Assembly: GCA_963822825.1 (NCBI GenBank)
Contig: CAWGIW010000015.1
Coordinates: forward strand, 372,001 to 436,000
Direction of reading: 5' to 3'
Length of the DNA: 64,000 nt
From: JAWWPY01 sp963822825
Lineage (GTDB): Bacteria; Actinomycetota; Actinomycetes; Streptosporangiales; Streptosporangiaceae
The notes under the pieces are model-generated. The model had not been told where the DNA came from. It searched no databases and saw only the letters and a program-made list of their open reading frames with translations. This document shows, in pieces, positions 34,838 through 43,936 of the stretch. How positions within the stretch are numbered: position 1 is the stretch's first letter; the number at the start of each line of letters is the position of its first letter. The translations under genes and the position numbers were made by a program.

Positions 34838-36778
34838 TTGTCCTACGACGCACGTTCGATCACGGTCCTAGAGGGCCTCGAGGCGGTGCGCAAGCGTCCC
34901 GGCATGTACATCGGCTCGACCGGTGAGCGCGGCCTGCATCATCTGGTACAGGAGGTCGTGGACAACGCGGTCAACGAGGCGCTCGCCGGGTACTGCGACC
35001 GGATCGACGTCACCCTACTCGCCGACGGCGGTGTCCGAGTCGCCGACAACGGCCGCGGCATTCCCGTTGACGAGCATCCGGTGGAGAAACGCCCCGCGGT
35101 CGAGGTCGTGCTGACCACGCTGCACGCGGGCGGCAAATTCGACGGCAAGTCCTATGCCGTCTCCGGGGGGCTGCACGGTGTCGGCGTGTCGGTGGTGAAC
35201 GCCCTGTCCGCGCGCCTTGAGGTCGAAATCCGGCGCGACGGATATGTCTGGCGGCAGTCGTACGCGCAGAGCCAGCCAGTCACCCCACTCAGCCGGGGCG
35301 AGGAAACCGACGAGACCGGCACAATAATTTCGTTCTGGCCGGATGGTTCGATTTTCGAGACCTTGGACTGGAATTTCGAGACGCTCTCGCGCCGGCTCCA
35401 GGAGATGGCGTTCCTGAACCGGAGCCTGGCCATCCACCTGACCGACGACCGGCCGGAGCAGATCAACGGCGAGCCGCGGGTGGTCAGTTACCGCTACGAC
35501 GGCGGCATCGCGGACTTCGTGCGCTACCTGAACGCCTCCAAGGAGCCGGTGCACGCCTCGGTGATCGATTTCGGGGAGGAAGGCGACGGGATCGCGGCCG
35601 AGATCGCGATGCAGTGGAACGCCTCCTACGCGGAGTCGGTGCACACGTTCGCCAACACGATCAACACGGCCGAGGGCGGCACCCACGAGGAGGGTTTCCG
35701 CGCCGCGCTCACCTCGATCGTGAACCGGTATGCCAAGGAACAGAAACTGCTGCGGGAGAAGGACGACAACCTCACCGGCGAAGACATCCGGGAGGGCCTG
35801 GCGGCCATCGTCCACGTGAAGCTCGCCGAGCCGCAGTTTGAGGGCCAGACCAAGACCAAGCTCGGCAACACCGAGGCCAAGTCATTTGTGCAGAAGGCCT
35901 GCAACGACCACCTGCGGGCCTGGTTCGAGCGCAACCCCGGCGAGGCCAAGGACATCATCACCAAGGCCACCCAGGCCGCCCGGGCCAGGATCGCGGCCCG
36001 CCAGGCCCGCGACCTGACCCGGCGCAAGGGCCTCCTGGAGTCCTCGTCGCTGCCCGGCAAGCTGTCCGACTGCCAGTCGGGCGACCCGGTGCGGTGCGAG
36101 ATCTACGTGGTGGAGGGCGACTCGGCGGGCGGCTCGGCCAAGCAGGGCCGGAACCCGGAGTTTCAGGCCATCCTGCCGCTCCGCGGCAAGATCCTGAACG
36201 TCGAGAAGGCCCGGATCGACCGGGTACTGAAGAACAACGAGGTCCAGGCGATGATCACCGCGCTGGGCACGGGCATCCACGACGACTTCGACATCGCCAA
36301 GCTCCGTTACTACAAGATCGTCCTGATGGCCGACGCGGACGTGGACGGCCAGCACATCACCACCCTGCTGCTCACCCTGCTCTTCCGTTTCATGAAGCCG
36401 CTGATCGAGGCCGGGCATGTGTACCTGGCCCAGCCGCCCCTCTACAAGATCAAGTGGGAGGGGGGGCGTGGAGTCCAGCCTGACTACGCCTACTCCGACC
36501 GGGAACGCGACGCCCTCATCGAGGCAGGCATGGCCAACGGCCGCAAGGACCCGCGGCCGCGGGATGGCATCCAGCGCTACAAGGGCCTCGGCGAGATGAA
36601 CGCGGCCGAACTGTGGGAGACCACCATGAACCCCGCGAACCGGGTGCTGCGGCAGGTCACGGTGGACGATGCGGCACAGGCCGACGAGTTGTTCAGCGTG
36701 CTGATGGGCGAGGACGTAGAAGCCCGCCGGTCGTTTATTCAGCGCAACGCCAAGGACGTCAGGTTCCTCGACATCTAG
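34838..36778 (+). CDS. gyrB: DNA gyrase subunit B
   Basis: ATPase subunit of gyrase, 646 aa. TTG 34838 is chosen as start (SYDARSITVLEGLEAVRKRP) because AGGAGG (34825-34830) is 7 nt upstream; the in-frame TTG at 34832 is only 1 nt from it. GHKL ATP-binding residues in EVVDNAVNEALAGY and ADNGRGIPVDEH; GGLHGVGVSVVNAL follows. TOPRIM motifs EGDSAGGSAKQGR (~426) and DADVDGQHI (~499). The C-terminal GyrA contact is QRYKGLGEMNAAELWETTMN. Intact frame; 79 bp before gyrA. Confidence 0.99.
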   Translation: MSYDARSITVLEGLEAVRKRPGMYIGSTGERGLHHLVQEVVDNAVNEALAGYCDRIDVTLLADGGVRVADNGRGIPVDEHPVEKRPAVEVVLTTLHAGGKFDGKSYAVSGGLHGVGVSVVNALSARLEVEIRRDGYVWRQSYAQSQPVTPLSRGEETDETGTIISFWPDGSIFETLDWNFETLSRRLQEMAFLNRSLAIHLTDDRPEQINGEPRVVSYRYDGGIADFVRYLNASKEPVHASVIDFGEEGDGIAAEIAMQWNASYAESVHTFANTINTAEGGTHEEGFRAALTSIVNRYAKEQKLLREKDDNLTGEDIREGLAAIVHVKLAEPQFEGQTKTKLGNTEAKSFVQKACNDHLRAWFERNPGEAKDIITKATQAARARIAARQARDLTRRKGLLESSSLPGKLSDCQSGDPVRCEIYVVEGDSAGGSAKQGRNPEFQAILPLRGKILNVEKARIDRVLKNNEVQAMITALGTGIHDDFDIAKLRYYKIVLMADADVDGQHITTLLLTLLFRFMKPLIEAGHVYLAQPPLYKIKWEGGRGVQPDYAYSDRERDALIEAGMANGRKDPRPRDGIQRYKGLGEMNAAELWETTMNPANRVLRQVTVDDAAQADELFSVLMGEDVEARRSFIQRNAKDVRFLDI

Positions 36779-36857
36779 ACCCGCCGGGGGACGCGGTCCG
36801 CGAATCCCCCGGGGTCAGCAAGTCCTTGGTCCAGCCAGATACGGAAGAGGTTGTCAC

Positions 36858-39437
36858 GTGACCGACGTGGACGCGGGGACTTCGCCGCCGCACGACCGGA
36901 CGGAGCCGGTCAACATCCAGGTGGAGATGCAGCGCAGCTACATCGACTACGCGATGTCGGTCATCGTCGGCCGCGCGCTGCCGGACGTCAGGGACGGCCT
37001 CAAGCCCGTGCACACTCGCGTGCTGTGGGCGATGTACGACGGTGGCTTCCGGCCCGAGCGCGGGTACTCCAAATGCGCCCGTGTGGTCGGCGAGGTGATG
37101 GGCAACTACCACCCGCACGGCGACTCCTCGATCTACGACGCGCTCGTCCGGCTCGCCCAGCCGTGGTCGATGCGGATGCCCCTCATCGACAGCCAGGGCA
37201 ACTTCGGGTCGCCCGGCAACGACCCGCCCGCGGCCATGCGGTACACCGAGTGCCGGCTCGCCCCGCTGGCCATGGAGATGCTGCGGGACATTGACAAGGA
37301 CACCGTCGATTTCCGCCCCAGCTACGACGGGCGCGGCGGTGAGCCCGTCGTGCTGCCGAGCCGGTTCCCAAACCTCCTGGTCAACGGCTCGGAGGGGATC
37401 GCGGTCGGCATGGCCACCCGGATCCCGCCACACAACCTGCGCGAGGTGGGCGCCGGCGTCCAGTGGTATCTGGAGAACTTCGACGCCGCGGACGAGGAAC
37501 TGCTCGAGGCGCTGATCGAGCGGGTCAAGGGGCCCGATTTCCCCACCAGCGGGCTGATCGTCGGCCGCCGGGGCATCGAGGAGGCCTACCGGACCGGGCG
37601 CGGCTCGATAACCATGCGCGCCGTGGTCGATGTGGACGAGGATGCCCGCGGCCGCGCCTGCCTGATCGTCACCGAGCTTCCCTATCAGGTCAACCCGGAC
37701 AACCTGGCGCTGAAGATCGCCGAACTGGTCCGCGAGGGCAAGGTCAGCGGCATCGCCGACGTCCGCGACGAAAGCAGCGGCCGGACTGGCCAGCGCCTGG
37801 TGATCGTGCTGAAGCGGGATGCCATCGCCAAGGTCGTGCTGAACAACCTGTACAAGCACACCCAGTTGCAAGACACGTTCGGCGCGAACATGCTCGCGCT
37901 GGTCAACGGCGTGCCGCGGACGCTGCGGCTGGACCAGATGATCCGGTACTGGGTCAAGCACCAGATCGAGGTCATCGTCCGGCGCACCCGCTTTCTGCTC
38001 CGCAAGGCGCAGGAGCGGGCGCACATCGTCAGCGCGCTGCTCAAGGCCATCGACGCCATCGACGAGGTCATCGCGCTGATCCGGGCCAGCGCGTCGGCGG
38101 CCGAGGCCCAGCAGGGCCTGATGGACCTGCTGGAGATCGACGAGGAGCAGGCCCGCGCGATCCTCGACATGCAGCTGCGCAAGCTGGCCGCCCTGGAGCG
38201 GCAGGCGCTCATCGATGAGTACGAGGAGCTGATGGCGCGGATCGCCGAGTACGAGGCCATTCTCGCCTCGCCGGAGCGGCAGCGGCAGATCGTCAGCGAG
38301 GAACTCGGCGAGATCGTCACCAAATACGGCGACGACCGGCGAACCAGGATCATCGCCTATGACGGCGACGTGACCAACGAAGACCTCATCGCCGAGGAGG
38401 ACGTGGTCGTCACCATCACCCGCGGCGGCTACGCCAAGCGCACCAAGACCGACCTTTACCGGGCGCAGAGGCGGGGCGGCAAGGGCGTGCGGGGGGCGCA
38501 GTTGCGCACTGACGACATCGTCAACCACTTCTTCGTCACCACCACCCATCACTGGATCCTGTTCTTCACCAACAAGGGGCGCGTCTACCGGGCCAAGGCC
38601 TACGAGCTGCCCGATACCGCGCGGGACGCGCGAGGCCAGCACGTGGCGAACCTGCTCGCGTTCCAGCCGGACGAGCGCATTGCCCAGGTGCTCGCGTTGC
38701 GGGACTACTCGCTCGCGCCCTACCTGGTCCTCGCGACCCGGTCCGGGCTGGTCAAGAAGTCGCGGCTGACTGATTTCGACTCGCCACGATCCGGCGGCAT
38801 CATCGCTGTCAACCTGCGTGAGGACGACGAGGTGATCGCGGCCCGGCTCGTCTCGCCCGGGGATGATCTGCTGCTCGTGAGCAAGCAAGCGCAGGCGATC
38901 AGGTTCAACGCGACCGATGAGGCGTTGCGCCCGATGGGCCGGGCCACATCCGGGGTCATCGGTATGCGATTCGCTGACGGCGATGAACTGCTCGGCATGC
39001 ACGTGGTCGGCGACGGTGGCGACGTGCTGGTCGCCACCGTCGGGGGGTATGCGAAGCGCACCCCGGCCGACCAGTATCCGGTGCAGGGCCGGGGGGGCCG
39101 CGGCGTGCTGACGGCCAGGATTGTCGAGGCGCGCGGCGAGCTGGTCGGCGCGCTCATGGTCCATCCTGAGGACGAGGTTTTCGCCATCACCTCGGCGGGC
39201 GGGGTCATCAGGACCTCGGCCGCGGAGGTGAAGCTCTCGGGTCGGCAGACCATGGGTGTCCGGCTGATGAACCTGGCGCCAGGCGACAGCGTGGTGGCCA
39301 TTGCCCGCAACGCGGAATCCCTGGATGTCGCCGAGGACGACTCCCCGGATGAGCCGCCTGCCGATGAACCGTCCCCGGGCGAGCCCGGCCAGGGTCACGG
39401 TGAGATGACAGCCGGGTCCGGGGAGGCAACGTCCTGA
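36858..39437 (+). CDS. gyrA: DNA gyrase subunit A
   Basis: DNA-cleaving and rejoining subunit of gyrase, 859 aa, GTG start. The quinolone-resistance region reads NYHPHGDSSIYDALVRLAQP, with Ser and Asp at the two main resistance positions, so it looks wild type. The catalytic Tyr is residue 129 (AAMRYTECRL). The C-terminal half forms the DNA-wrapping beta-pinwheel with the GyrA box RRGGKGVRGA and similar blades. The last ~45 residues are acidic and Pro-rich. Intact. Confidence 0.99.
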   Translation: MTDVDAGTSPPHDRTEPVNIQVEMQRSYIDYAMSVIVGRALPDVRDGLKPVHTRVLWAMYDGGFRPERGYSKCARVVGEVMGNYHPHGDSSIYDALVRLAQPWSMRMPLIDSQGNFGSPGNDPPAAMRYTECRLAPLAMEMLRDIDKDTVDFRPSYDGRGGEPVVLPSRFPNLLVNGSEGIAVGMATRIPPHNLREVGAGVQWYLENFDAADEELLEALIERVKGPDFPTSGLIVGRRGIEEAYRTGRGSITMRAVVDVDEDARGRACLIVTELPYQVNPDNLALKIAELVREGKVSGIADVRDESSGRTGQRLVIVLKRDAIAKVVLNNLYKHTQLQDTFGANMLALVNGVPRTLRLDQMIRYWVKHQIEVIVRRTRFLLRKAQERAHIVSALLKAIDAIDEVIALIRASASAAEAQQGLMDLLEIDEEQARAILDMQLRKLAALERQALIDEYEELMARIAEYEAILASPERQRQIVSEELGEIVTKYGDDRRTRIIAYDGDVTNEDLIAEEDVVVTITRGGYAKRTKTDLYRAQRRGGKGVRGAQLRTDDIVNHFFVTTTHHWILFFTNKGRVYRAKAYELPDTARDARGQHVANLLAFQPDERIAQVLALRDYSLAPYLVLATRSGLVKKSRLTDFDSPRSGGIIAVNLREDDEVIAARLVSPGDDLLLVSKQAQAIRFNATDEALRPMGRATSGVIGMRFADGDELLGMHVVGDGGDVLVATVGGYAKRTPADQYPVQGRGGRGVLTARIVEARGELVGALMVHPEDEVFAITSAGGVIRTSAAEVKLSGRQTMGVRLMNLAPGDSVVAIARNAESLDVAEDDSPDEPPADEPSPGEPGQGHGEMTAGSGEATS

Positions 39438-39451
39438 CGCGCTGGTGCGTC
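39436..39451 (+). terminator. Small hairpin at gyrA stop
   Basis: GACGC-N6-GCGTC stem-loop overlapping the gyrA stop, followed by an AT-rich TCAATATAG stretch. Weak terminator candidate; only five base pairs. Confidence 0.3.
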
Positions 39452-39558
39452 TCAATATAGTCAGATACGTAACCAATCAGCTGGCCATCAGCCAGGGCGG
39501 GATCGTACTCCCACATTGGGGATAACCTCGTGGTAGCAGACTTTCCGGAGGAGGACGG

Positions 39559-40569
39559 GTGGACCAACGCGTAGAGCCACCGTCGTGGCTGCCGGGGGGA
39601 GCAGGAAGTTCCGATGCCAAAGGCCTGGGCCGCCCCGACCCGAAGGCTGACGAACTAGACCGCGAGGGTCCCGAGAGCCTGGATCCGGTGAGCTTTGGCC
39701 AGGCCAGCGAGGATCCCGGCAGTCTCGATCTCAGCGGTCCCGATCCTGCTGACACCGGCTTCGGCACTCACGATCGCTACCACGATCCCGGCGCTCACGA
39801 TTCCGGCGCTCGCGAACCCGCCAATCACGAACCCGCCAATCACGAACCCGGCCGTCAGGAACCCGCCGATGGCGGCTTCAGTGGCTGGAGCCCGGTCACC
39901 TACAGTTCCCCGGGCGAACCGCCCGGACCGGAAGCCGCCGACGTGAATGCCTACTCCTACGCCGGGGAAACGCCGCACTCGAACGGCCAGGATGCCGGGT
40001 TCGGGTCGGAGAGGGCTTCGGTGGGGGCATACGGCCAGGAAAGCGGCCAGGTAACTGCGGCCAACCCGGCGCCGCCCTACCCCGCCCAGTTCGCGGACAC
40101 CGCCGTGGCCCCTGAGAACACGGCCGGCACCAGTCGCCAGACCGCCGCCTTCTCCGGTGTCTCGCGGCCCAGGGCCAAGACCGGGACCGGGGTCGGCCGG
40201 GGTCGGCGAGCTGACCTGGTGGTGGCCAGGTTCGAGCCTTGGTCGGTGATGAAGTTCAGCTTCCTGATTTCCCTGGTGGCGTGGGTCATCCTGTTCGTCG
40301 CCGTGGCGTTGCTGTATTTCGCGCTCTCCACTCTTGGCGTCTTCGACTCGGTCCAGAGGACGCTGGCCAGCGTGACCTCCAGTTCAGGCTCGGCCGGAGT
40401 CAGCCTGTCCAAGTGGTTCTCCGCATCCAGGATCCTTGGCTACACGATGCTCATCGGCGCGGTGAACATCGTCCTGATCACCGCGTTCTCCACGGTCGGC
40501 GCCATGATCTACAACCTGGTCACCCATCTCGGCGGCGGGATCGAGGTCACGCTCCGGGAGACTGACTGA
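39559..40569 (+). CDS. DUF3566 membrane protein
   Basis: 336-aa protein of the DUF3566 family conserved after gyrA in actinobacteria; role unknown. GTG start with GGAGGAGG. Residues 1-215 are a disordered acidic/Pro-rich region with short repeats (ANHEPANHEP, encoded by 15-bp DNA repeats). The conserved part starts RADLVVARFEPWSVMKFSFLIS and contains two membrane helices (~232-258 and ~295-320) flanking a soluble loop. Cytoplasmic N-terminus likely. The repeat-rich leader is much longer than the membrane domain. Confidence 0.9.
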   Translation: MDQRVEPPSWLPGGAGSSDAKGLGRPDPKADELDREGPESLDPVSFGQASEDPGSLDLSGPDPADTGFGTHDRYHDPGAHDSGAREPANHEPANHEPGRQEPADGGFSGWSPVTYSSPGEPPGPEAADVNAYSYAGETPHSNGQDAGFGSERASVGAYGQESGQVTAANPAPPYPAQFADTAVAPENTAGTSRQTAAFSGVSRPRAKTGTGVGRGRRADLVVARFEPWSVMKFSFLISLVAWVILFVAVALLYFALSTLGVFDSVQRTLASVTSSSGSAGVSLSKWFSASRILGYTMLIGAVNIVLITAFSTVGAMIYNLVTHLGGGIEVTLRETD

Positions 40570-40629
40570 CCCGGCTTCCCGCGGATGCGGTAATCTTGCC
40601 CGGCGGTGTTGCCAGATGCCGCCAGACAA

Positions 40630-40707
40630 GGGCCTATAGCTCAGCTCGGTTAGAGCGCTTCCCTGATAAGGAAGAGGTCGATGGTTCAAGTCCATCTAGG
40701 CCCACCA
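40630..40707 (+). tRNA. tRNA-Ile (GAT)
   Basis: 78-nt tRNA with acceptor stem GGGCCTA/TAGGCCC, D arm AGCTCAGCTCGGTTAGAGC, anticodon stem CTTCC/GGAAG around loop CTGATAA (anticodon GAT at 40665-40667), T arm GGTTCAAGTCC, and an encoded CCA end. The isoleucine tRNA after gyrA-DUF3566 is standard in actinobacteria. Confidence 0.97.
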
Positions 40708-40825
40708 GTTCCGCCCGTGATCCGGGGCGCACAATAAGAGAAGCCTTAATCCAGTGTCGCCCTACTCAGTTGCAGGAATTAGAGTCAGGCGGTAGGACAG
40801 CACACCGGCCGGAAGGTATCTAACG

Positions 40826-41083
40826 ATGAGTGGTCAGCCGGATGAGGCCCTCGAAGTGCTTCGTGGGGTGTGGAACGCTCAGGGACAGAGCAGCGCGGAC
40901 CTGGAAGCCTGCGGCACGTCGAAGTCATGCAAGAGCATGGCCAACATCAATTTTGACGGCCTGGCCGGGCCGGACGGTGACCTGCGCACGGCCTGGCGGA
41001 CCAGGCTGGAGCGTGAGGGCAAGCTGAACCCCGAGGCGGGCAGCATCGGGGACCTGATCCTGGGTTCGGCGGAGGTCCGCTGA
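40826..41083 (+). CDS. Hypothetical 85-aa protein
   Basis: Not recognised. ATG 40826 has GGAAGG about 9 nt upstream. Acidic-to-neutral soluble protein with two Cys in an ACGTSKSC segment (residues ~29-36), no membrane helix or signal peptide. A conserved-looking C-terminal motif LNPEAGSIGDLILGS is present. It lies 34 bp before the MoxR ATPase gene in the same direction and may be co-transcribed. An upstream promoter is possible in 40,730-40,800 but not clear. Coding is supported by the start context and GC-rich third positions. Confidence 0.6.
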   Translation: MSGQPDEALEVLRGVWNAQGQSSADLEACGTSKSCKSMANINFDGLAGPDGDLRTAWRTRLEREGKLNPEAGSIGDLILGSAEVR

Positions 41084-41116
41084 GAACGAGGACGCCGACG
41101 GCGAGGAGGGCACTGA

Positions 41117-41992
41117 ATGGAGTGTCCGGAATCCGTCGGTAAGCTCACCGAGGTCTTGCGCCAGGGCGGTTACCTCGCCGACCGCGGTCTGGCCACCGCT
41201 TTGTTCGTCGCCCTGTCGCTGCAGCGCCCGATCCTGCTCGAGGGCGAGGTCGGGGTGGGCAAGACCGAGGTCGCCAAAGTGCTCGCCTCGGTGTTCGGCC
41301 GGAAGCTGATCCGGCTTCAGTGCTACGAGGGCATCGATACGAATCAGGCCCTCTACGAATGGGACTACGCCCGGCAGATGCTGCACATCCGGGCGCTCTC
41401 CGAGCACCAGATCGCCGACGACGAGGCGGTCGACAAGCTGTTCGGCCCGAGGTTCCTGCTGGAGCGGCCGTTGCTCGAAGCGGTCCGGGCCGGTGACCGG
41501 GCCGTGCTGCTGATTGACGAGGTGGACCGGGCCGACGACGAGTTCGAGGCTTTCCTGCTCGAAGTGCTCTCCGACTTCCAGATCAGCATCCCCGAGATCG
41601 GCACGATCAAGGCGGAGACGCCGCCCCTCGTGGTCCTGACCTCCAACCGGACCCGTGAACTGCACGATGCTCTGAAGCGGCGCTGCCTGTATCACTGGAT
41701 CGGCTACCCCTCCGCGGAGCGCGAGTTGGAGATCGTGCTCGTCCGGGCGCCGGGCGTAAGCGAAACGCTGGCGCGCAAGGTCGTCGCGGCCGTGAACCGG
41801 CTGCGTGAGCTGGATCTGGCCAAGCCGCCGGGCGTCGCCGAGACGATCGACTGGGTGCGCACCCTCACCTTCCTGGGCGAAACCGATCTCGGCGCCCAGG
41901 TGGCCGAGGACACCCTCGGCGCCGTCGTCAAGGAACGCGACGACCTCGACGTGGTGCGGGGCAATCTGGAAGAAATCACGTCCGGTGCCTGA
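41117..41992 (+). CDS. MoxR-family AAA+ ATPase
   Basis: 291-aa AAA+ chaperone of the MoxR/CoxD type, which works with a VWA-domain partner to mature or insert cofactors into target enzymes. Walker A LEGEVGVGKTEVAK (~residues 41-54), Walker B VLLIDEVDRADDEFEAFLLE (~128-147), sensor 1 VVLTSNRTRELHDALKRRC. The stop overlaps the VWA gene start by 8 bp, indicating coupling. The target protein is not evident in this window because the downstream genes are broken. Confidence 0.9.
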   Translation: MECPESVGKLTEVLRQGGYLADRGLATALFVALSLQRPILLEGEVGVGKTEVAKVLASVFGRKLIRLQCYEGIDTNQALYEWDYARQMLHIRALSEHQIADDEAVDKLFGPRFLLERPLLEAVRAGDRAVLLIDEVDRADDEFEAFLLEVLSDFQISIPEIGTIKAETPPLVVLTSNRTRELHDALKRRCLYHWIGYPSAERELEIVLVRAPGVSETLARKVVAAVNRLRELDLAKPPGVAETIDWVRTLTFLGETDLGAQVAEDTLGAVVKERDDLDVVRGNLEEITSGA

Positions 41993-42645
41993 GCGCGCTT
42001 CCTTCGTCGGCGTGCTGGTGAATTTCGCAGCCGAACTCCGCTCGTCGGGGCTGGCCGTGGGGTCCGGGGATGTGCTGACCTACTGCGCGGCGATGGCCCC
42101 GCTCGACCCGACCGACCTGCTGGACCTCTACTGGGCGGGGCGCGCCACGCTGGTCACCCGGCGCGAGAACATCCCGGTCTACGACGAGGTGTTCCGCAAG
42201 TTTTTCCTGGCCGACGGCGATCCGGTCCGGGAGATGCTGACCCTCAAGGCACATGTGACGGCGGAAGCTGAGGCGATGCTCGAGGTCCCGGCCACGGACC
42301 CGGCCGGTGACGGGCACGAGGAAGAGGCGACGCTCGGCCTGATGGCGTCCGACGCAGAAGCCCTCCGGCACAAGTCGTTCGCGGCCTGCACCCCCGAAGA
42401 GCTCGCGGCGGTGCGGCGGATCATGGCCCGGATCCGGCTGACCCCGCCCAAGCGACGCACCCGCCGGGCCGAAGCCGCGCGCTCCGGGCGCTCCCCCGAT
42501 TTGCGCAGGACGGTGCGGGAGTCGATGCGTATGCACGGCGAGCCGGCCGAGCTGTACTGGTGCTGGCGCAAGGTCAGGCTGCGGCCGCTGATCCTGATCC
42601 TCGACGTCTCCGGCTCGATGGCTGACTACTCACGGAATCTCCTGC
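41985..42645 (+). pseudogene. CoxE-like VWA protein, truncated at a breakpoint
   Basis: Partner of the MoxR ATPase, GTG start 41985. Normal sequence from ASFVGVLVNFAAELRSSGLAVG through YWCWRKVRLRPLILILDVSGSMADYSRNLL. The MIDAS metal site DVSGS of the VWA domain is therefore present, but only a few residues follow. At about 42,645 the coding sequence stops matching the family and becomes antisense to another interrupted gene. The frame stays open to 42,911 with Ser/Arg-rich nonsense. About two thirds of the VWA domain is missing, so the product is probably inactive. Confidence 0.8.
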
Positions 42646-42977
42646 ACGCCACCAGCCGGTCGGCCAGCGCCTCGAGTTCGGGACGCGCGGCGCGGATCTC
42701 CTCGTGGCGGAGCGGCACGAGCGGCACCACGGCCAGGCGCCGGGCCGGGCCGGACGGCGGCGATGAGGCGCCTGATGGTCTGGGCCAGCTGGCGGCAGGT
42801 GGCCGGGCGGGCGAGCCGCTCCGCGTGCAGCGCCAGGGCCAGGGCCGTCTCGGGCGGGACGCCCCGGGCCAGCTCGGAGTCCAGTTGGGACGAATGAATC
42901 CGGCTGTGTAGCCGGTCGGTCAGGCCAGCCTTCGCCGCACGGAACCCCGCGCAGTCATCCGTGATTAGCAAGGTCAT
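42646..42977 (-). pseudogene. Unrecognised gene, 3' end cut at the same breakpoint
   Basis: Family not recognised. ATG 42977 (TLLITDDCAGFRAAKAGL) has AGAAGG upstream. Coding character is clear: RLHSRIHSSQLDSELARGVP, then LALHAERLARPATCRQLA and RRLIAAVRPG. After a frame change at about 42,730-42,760 it continues with VVPLVPLRHEEIRAARPELE and EALADRLVA. It ends abruptly at about 42,646, exactly where the VWA gene from the other strand is cut. The inverted repeat at 43055-43083 lies 78 bp upstream of its start and may control it. Confidence 0.6.
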
Positions 42978-43054
42978 CGTCATGCCTTCTCACTGGGCTT
43001 TCGGGCTCGTCCCATGGCCGCGGCGCCGACGCCTTGGAGACGCCCAGGCGCCTT

Positions 43055-43083
43055 ATGACCAGTAAAGCCATTTTACTGGTCAT
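43055..43083. promoter_or_regulatory. Perfect 12-bp inverted repeat, probable operator
   Basis: ATGACCAGTAAA-N5-TTTACTGGTCAT, an exact palindrome in a relatively AT-rich stretch between the divergent truncated gene (start 42977) and the CGNR gene (start about 43137). Strong repressor-site candidate. No matching regulator gene is recognisable next to it, though the CGNR protein itself is a candidate. Confidence 0.65.
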
Positions 43084-43136
43084 GAGCGTGACCGGTCAAG
43101 GCTTTTGTATGGTCATCTTCGGTTAGGCCTGGGGTG

Positions 43137-43736
43137 ATGATCGTGCCGTCCTGGGTGCAGCCGGAGACCAAACCGGCCCCCATGCCGCTGCTGCTGTGCA
43201 GGCGTTCGTTAACACCTGGGACGTCGAGGCCGGCGAGGACGCGCCTGCTCGAAGTGGATAGCGCCCGCGGCGTGGCTGAGCGCGGCGGCCCTGATCCCCG
43301 AGGGCGCACCGCTGGATTCCGGCCGGGCTGCGACGGGCCCGGGATGTGCGCGAGGGGTTCCGTTCGCTGCTTACCGCGAACGGCGGGGGGCCCGCGCCGT
43401 CACCGACGAGAGCTGGCGCCACTGCACGCCCGACCGGGGACTATCGGCTCTCGGCCAGCATTGGCCCCGAGGGGGGCGTGGAGCTGACCCCCGCCGGGAC
43501 GCAGGGCGCCGACGGTGGACGATGGCGGGCTCGCGCCCGGGCTCTTCGGGCTGGTGCTGGTCATGCGCGACGCCCAGGCCGACGGAACCTGGCCGCGCCT
43601 GAAGTCCTGCCGCAACCCGGACTGTCACTGGGTCTTCTACGACCGCTCGCACAGCCCGCGCGGAGCCTGGTGCGACATGGCGGTCTGCGGCAACCGCCTC
43701 AAGAACCGGGCGCTGCGGAAGCGCCGGAAGACTTAG
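43137..43736 (+). pseudogene. CGNR zinc-finger (ABATE-type) regulator, multiply frameshifted
   Basis: The last 73 codons read cleanly as a CGNR zinc finger: WPRLKSCRNPDCHWVFYDRS then GAWCDMAVCGNRLKNR, with four Cys for zinc. Upstream, family-like segments appear one after another in different frames: VQAFVNTWDVEAGED (~43,196), WIAPAAWLSAAALIPEGAPL (~43,255), LRRARDVREGFRSLLTANGG (~43,330) and LSASIGPEGGVELTPAG (~43,445). At least five one-base shifts in 400 bp are needed. Either a decayed pseudogene or poor sequence. CGNR proteins are generally thought to be DNA-binding. Confidence 0.65.
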
Positions 43737-43799
43737 GCCCGGCGTGCGCGGCGTGCCCGGGGCTCGGAAGGCCGGCGCGGGCGGGTGCGCGAGGGGCTC

Positions 43800-43911
43800 G
43801 TCGGCGCGGGAGCAGAAGGCTTAGTCCTTCGGCGCGGCGTGGAGGCTTACCCGGCGCGGGAGGCCCGCGCGGTAGACGAGGGGCGGGCCTGTCGGCGCGG
43901 GAGCAGAAGGC
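43800..43911. repeat. Pair of 21-bp direct repeats in the CGNR-xerC gap
   Basis: An identical 21-bp sequence (GTCGGCGCGG... ending AGAAGGC) occurs at 43800-43820 and 43891-43911, 91 bp apart. The gap 43,737-43,936 holds no recognisable gene. Confidence 0.8.
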
Positions 43912-43936
43912 CTGCCACGGACGGGGCCAGCACGCG

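Noticed and set aside
36759..39476. A 905-codon open frame antisense to gyrA
   Set aside because: Product of high GC and codon bias; gyrA is unmistakable on the other strand and the antisense product has no recognisable domain.
42630..42911. VWA protein with a novel Ser/Arg-rich C-terminus
   Set aside because: The post-breakpoint DNA codes convincingly on the opposite strand, so the plus-strand tail is antisense.
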